In this document: positions 62,246-64,000 of the stretch, piece by piece
How the letters are laid out: every line of letters begins with the position of its first letter
Position numbering within the stretch: the first letter of the stretch is position 1
Assembly (NCBI GenBank): GCA_041686375.1
Contig: JAWLEB010000007.1
Coordinates: 1 to 64,000 of the forward strand
Length of the DNA stretch: 64,000 nt
Direction: 5' to 3'
Source of the DNA: JAGXLC01 sp041686375
Lineage (GTDB): Bacteria > Bacteroidota > Bacteroidia > Bacteroidales > UBA12077
Made by a program: the position numbers and the translations under genes
The notes under the pieces: generated by a model
The model's input: only the letters and a program-made list of their open reading frames with translations
The model's database searches: none
What the model was told of the DNA's origin: nothing

Positions 62246-64000
62246 ATGCCAGTGAATGCCAGAAATGAATATATTGTTGTAAAAGGAGCAAGGGTGCATA
62301 ATCTGAAAAATATAGATGTTCAAATACCCAGGGATAAATTAATTGTTATAACTGGAGTTTCAGGATCAGGGAAATCCTCGCTGGCTTTTGATACTTTGTA
62401 TGCCGAAGGACAGCGAAGATATGTAGAGAGTTTGTCCTCATATGCAAGGCAGTTTTTGGGAAGGATTGCCAAGCCTGATGTGGATTTTATCCATGGATTA
62501 CCCCCGGCCATTGCTATTGAACAAAAGGTTAATACAAGAAATCCACGCTCAACAGTCGGCACCTCTACGGAAATATATGAGTATCTTAAATTATTATATT
62601 CCCGTATAGGTAAAACATATTCACCGGTATCCGGTGAAATGGTTAAGAAAGACAATGTTACAGATGTTGTAAATTATATTCTGCAACTTCCTGAAAATAC
62701 CAAAGCCCTTATTCTAACTCCTTTGCATGTTTATGAACCAGATAAAGCATTAGAATACCTACAAATAATTGAAAAACAAGGGGTAAATAGAGTTGAGATA
62801 GATGGCGGTATATTGAGAATCAGGGATTTGGATACTGAAAGAATTACAAAAAGCAATCTCAAAAAATTAAACCTTGTTATTGACAGAATAAAGGTCAGGC
62901 ATTCAGACAATGAAAAAGCCCGTTATGAGGATTCTGTACAAATAGCATTTTCTGAGGGATTGGGAGTATGCTCTATAAAAACTATTGATGACCAGGCAAC
63001 TTACGAGGAGTTTTTTAGTAATAAATTTGAACTTGATGGTATAGAATTCGAAGAACCTTCTGAGCACATGTTCAGTTTTAATAATCCGCTTGGGGCTTGT
63101 CCAACATGTGAAGGTTATGGAAAGATTATGGGTATTGATGAGGAACTTGTCGTACCCAATAAGCGGCTGTCTGTTTATGAAAATGCCATAGCTTGCTGGA
63201 GAGGAGAGAAGATGAAGAAATGGAAAGAAAAGCTTATTATGAATGCTGAGAAGTTTAATTTTCCTATTCATAAGCCATACGCTCAATTATCAGAAGAGGA
63301 AAAGCATTTGTTATGGACAGGGAATCGTTATTTCTACGGACTCAATGACTTTTTTGCATACCTGGAGAAGAAAAAATACAAGATTCAATATCGTGTAATG
63401 CTTTCGCGTTATCGTGGTAAGACTGTTTGTCCCGAATGTAAAGGAGCAAGGTTAAGAAAAGAGGCTAACTATGTTAAAATAGGTGATAAGTCCATCACCG
63501 AGCTTGTATTAATGCCAATCGACCGCTTGCATGATTTTTTTAGTAAGCTGGAACTTGATAGTTATGAATATCAAATTGCAGAACGTATTCTTTATGAAAT
63601 TAATAGCCGATTGGAGTTTTTGCTCAATGTGGGTTTAGGCTATTTAAATTTAAACCGTTTAAGTTCAACGCTTTCCGGTGGTGAATCTCAGCGCATAAAT
63701 CTTGCTACTTCACTTGGGAGCAGCTTGGTAGGTTCGATGTATATACTGGATGAGCCTAGTATAGGCTTGCATCCCAGAGATAATAACCGATTGATTTTAG
63801 TATTGAAAAATTTACAGAAAATCGGTAATACTGTTATAGTTGTTGAGCATGATGAAGATGTCATAAGGGCCTCAGATCAAATAATTGATCTTGGTCCGCA
63901 AGCCGGAAGGTTGGGGGGAGAAGTTGTTTTTCAGGGCAACCAGGATGAAATTCTTAAAGATCAGAACAGTGTAACAGGAAAATTCTTACAGAAAGCTGAT
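62246..64000 (+). CDS. uvrA: Excinuclease ABC subunit A (C-terminus cut by window end)
   Basis: The first 585 codons are present. They contain the first Walker A (GVSGSGKSS near residue 35), LYAEGQRRYVESLSSYARQFLG, an N-terminal zinc finger (CPTCEGYG), a second Cys pair (CPECKGARL), LSGGESQRINLATSLGSSL and ILDEPSIGLHPRDN. UvrA is the DNA-damage recognition ATPase of nucleotide excision repair. The second ATPase domain and the C-terminal zinc finger lie beyond the window. Confidence 0.97.
   Translation, partial: MPVNARNEYIVVKGARVHNLKNIDVQIPRDKLIVITGVSGSGKSSLAFDTLYAEGQRRYVESLSSYARQFLGRIAKPDVDFIHGLPPAIAIEQKVNTRNPRSTVGTSTEIYEYLKLLYSRIGKTYSPVSGEMVKKDNVTDVVNYILQLPENTKALILTPLHVYEPDKALEYLQIIEKQGVNRVEIDGGILRIRDLDTERITKSNLKKLNLVIDRIKVRHSDNEKARYEDSVQIAFSEGLGVCSIKTIDDQATYEEFFSNKFELDGIEFEEPSEHMFSFNNPLGACPTCEGYGKIMGIDEELVVPNKRLSVYENAIACWRGEKMKKWKEKLIMNAEKFNFPIHKPYAQLSEEEKHLLWTGNRYFYGLNDFFAYLEKKKYKIQYRVMLSRYRGKTVCPECKGARLRKEANYVKIGDKSITELVLMPIDRLHDFFSKLELDSYEYQIAERILYEINSRLEFLLNVGLGYLNLNRLSSTLSGGESQRINLATSLGSSLVGSMYILDEPSIGLHPRDNNRLILVLKNLQKIGNTVIVVEHDEDVIRASDQIIDLGPQAGRLGGEVVFQGNQDEILKDQNSVTGKFLQKAD

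Noticed and set aside
62320..63286. Minus-strand open frames opposite uvrA
   Set aside because: UvrA motifs run continuously on the plus strand through this interval.
1..64000. CRISPR arrays, insertion sequences, prophage or integrative-element boundaries
   Set aside because: No spaced direct repeats, transposase or integrase genes, or attachment-site-like tRNA ends were seen.

Overview
The window is about 64 kb of a low-GC bacterial chromosome, almost certainly from the phylum Bacteroidota. Evidence: a TonB-dependent receptor with an N-terminal carboxypeptidase-regulatory-like domain; lipoproteins with Bacteroidota-style signal peptides; several promoters with the Bacteroidota -7 element TAnnTTTG; many genes with no Shine-Dalgarno sequence; and Bacteroidota-type family members (long LepB, WbqC, UbiA-type prenyltransferase, tricorn-like S41 peptidase). 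No genus can be assigned from sequence alone. I saw no tRNA, rRNA, CRISPR array, insertion sequence or prophage, so this looks like core chromosome.

Layout. 1-7.5 kb: a likely phosphate locus, with a truncated TonB receptor, a surface beta-helix-like lipoprotein, a PhoB-like response regulator and a PiT phosphate transporter. 7.7-8.7 kb: a SiaB kinase / SiaC phosphoprotein pair. 8.8-10.8 kb: NAD salvage (pncB-pncA). 10.9-17.1 kb: a tricorn-like protease, endonuclease III and a TPR histidine kinase. 17.3-24.2 kb: ABC-F, nucleotidyltransferase and phosphoesterase genes, then the thrS-infC-rpmI-rplT translation cluster, in which infC appears to start at an ATA codon. 24.4-33.2 kb: dapB, lepB, WbqC, an RsmI-like methyltransferase, an MBL hydrolase, a secreted cyanophycinase-like peptidase, a PAS kinase and a lipoprotein. 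33.4 kb: kynU.

34.7-46.8 kb is the highlight: ten same-strand genes. Read in transcription order they encode methylcrotonyl-CoA carboxylase beta, methylglutaconyl-CoA hydratase, methylcrotonyl-CoA carboxylase alpha and an acyl-CoA dehydrogenase (together lower leucine catabolism ending in HMG-CoA). Type-2 IPP isomerase, HMG-CoA reductase, a phosphomevalonate-kinase-like GHMP kinase, diphosphomevalonate decarboxylase, mevalonate kinase and a UbiA prenyltransferase follow (HMG-CoA to isoprenoids). Neither HMG-CoA lyase nor HMG-CoA synthase is in the cluster, so its layout suggests that leucine carbon could pass directly into isoprenoids. An 11-bp inverted repeat lies just upstream of the first gene.

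47-64 kb: an unrecognised protein, a zinc alcohol dehydrogenase, a MATE exporter, a decayed S9 peptidase pseudogene, a sodium/solute symporter, a lipoprotein/exported protein/TerB-FHA-like-ABC transporter operon facing a second SiaB-SiaC pair, two RNA methyltransferases, an ECF sigma factor with a small downstream gene, and the first 585 codons of uvrA, cut by the window end.
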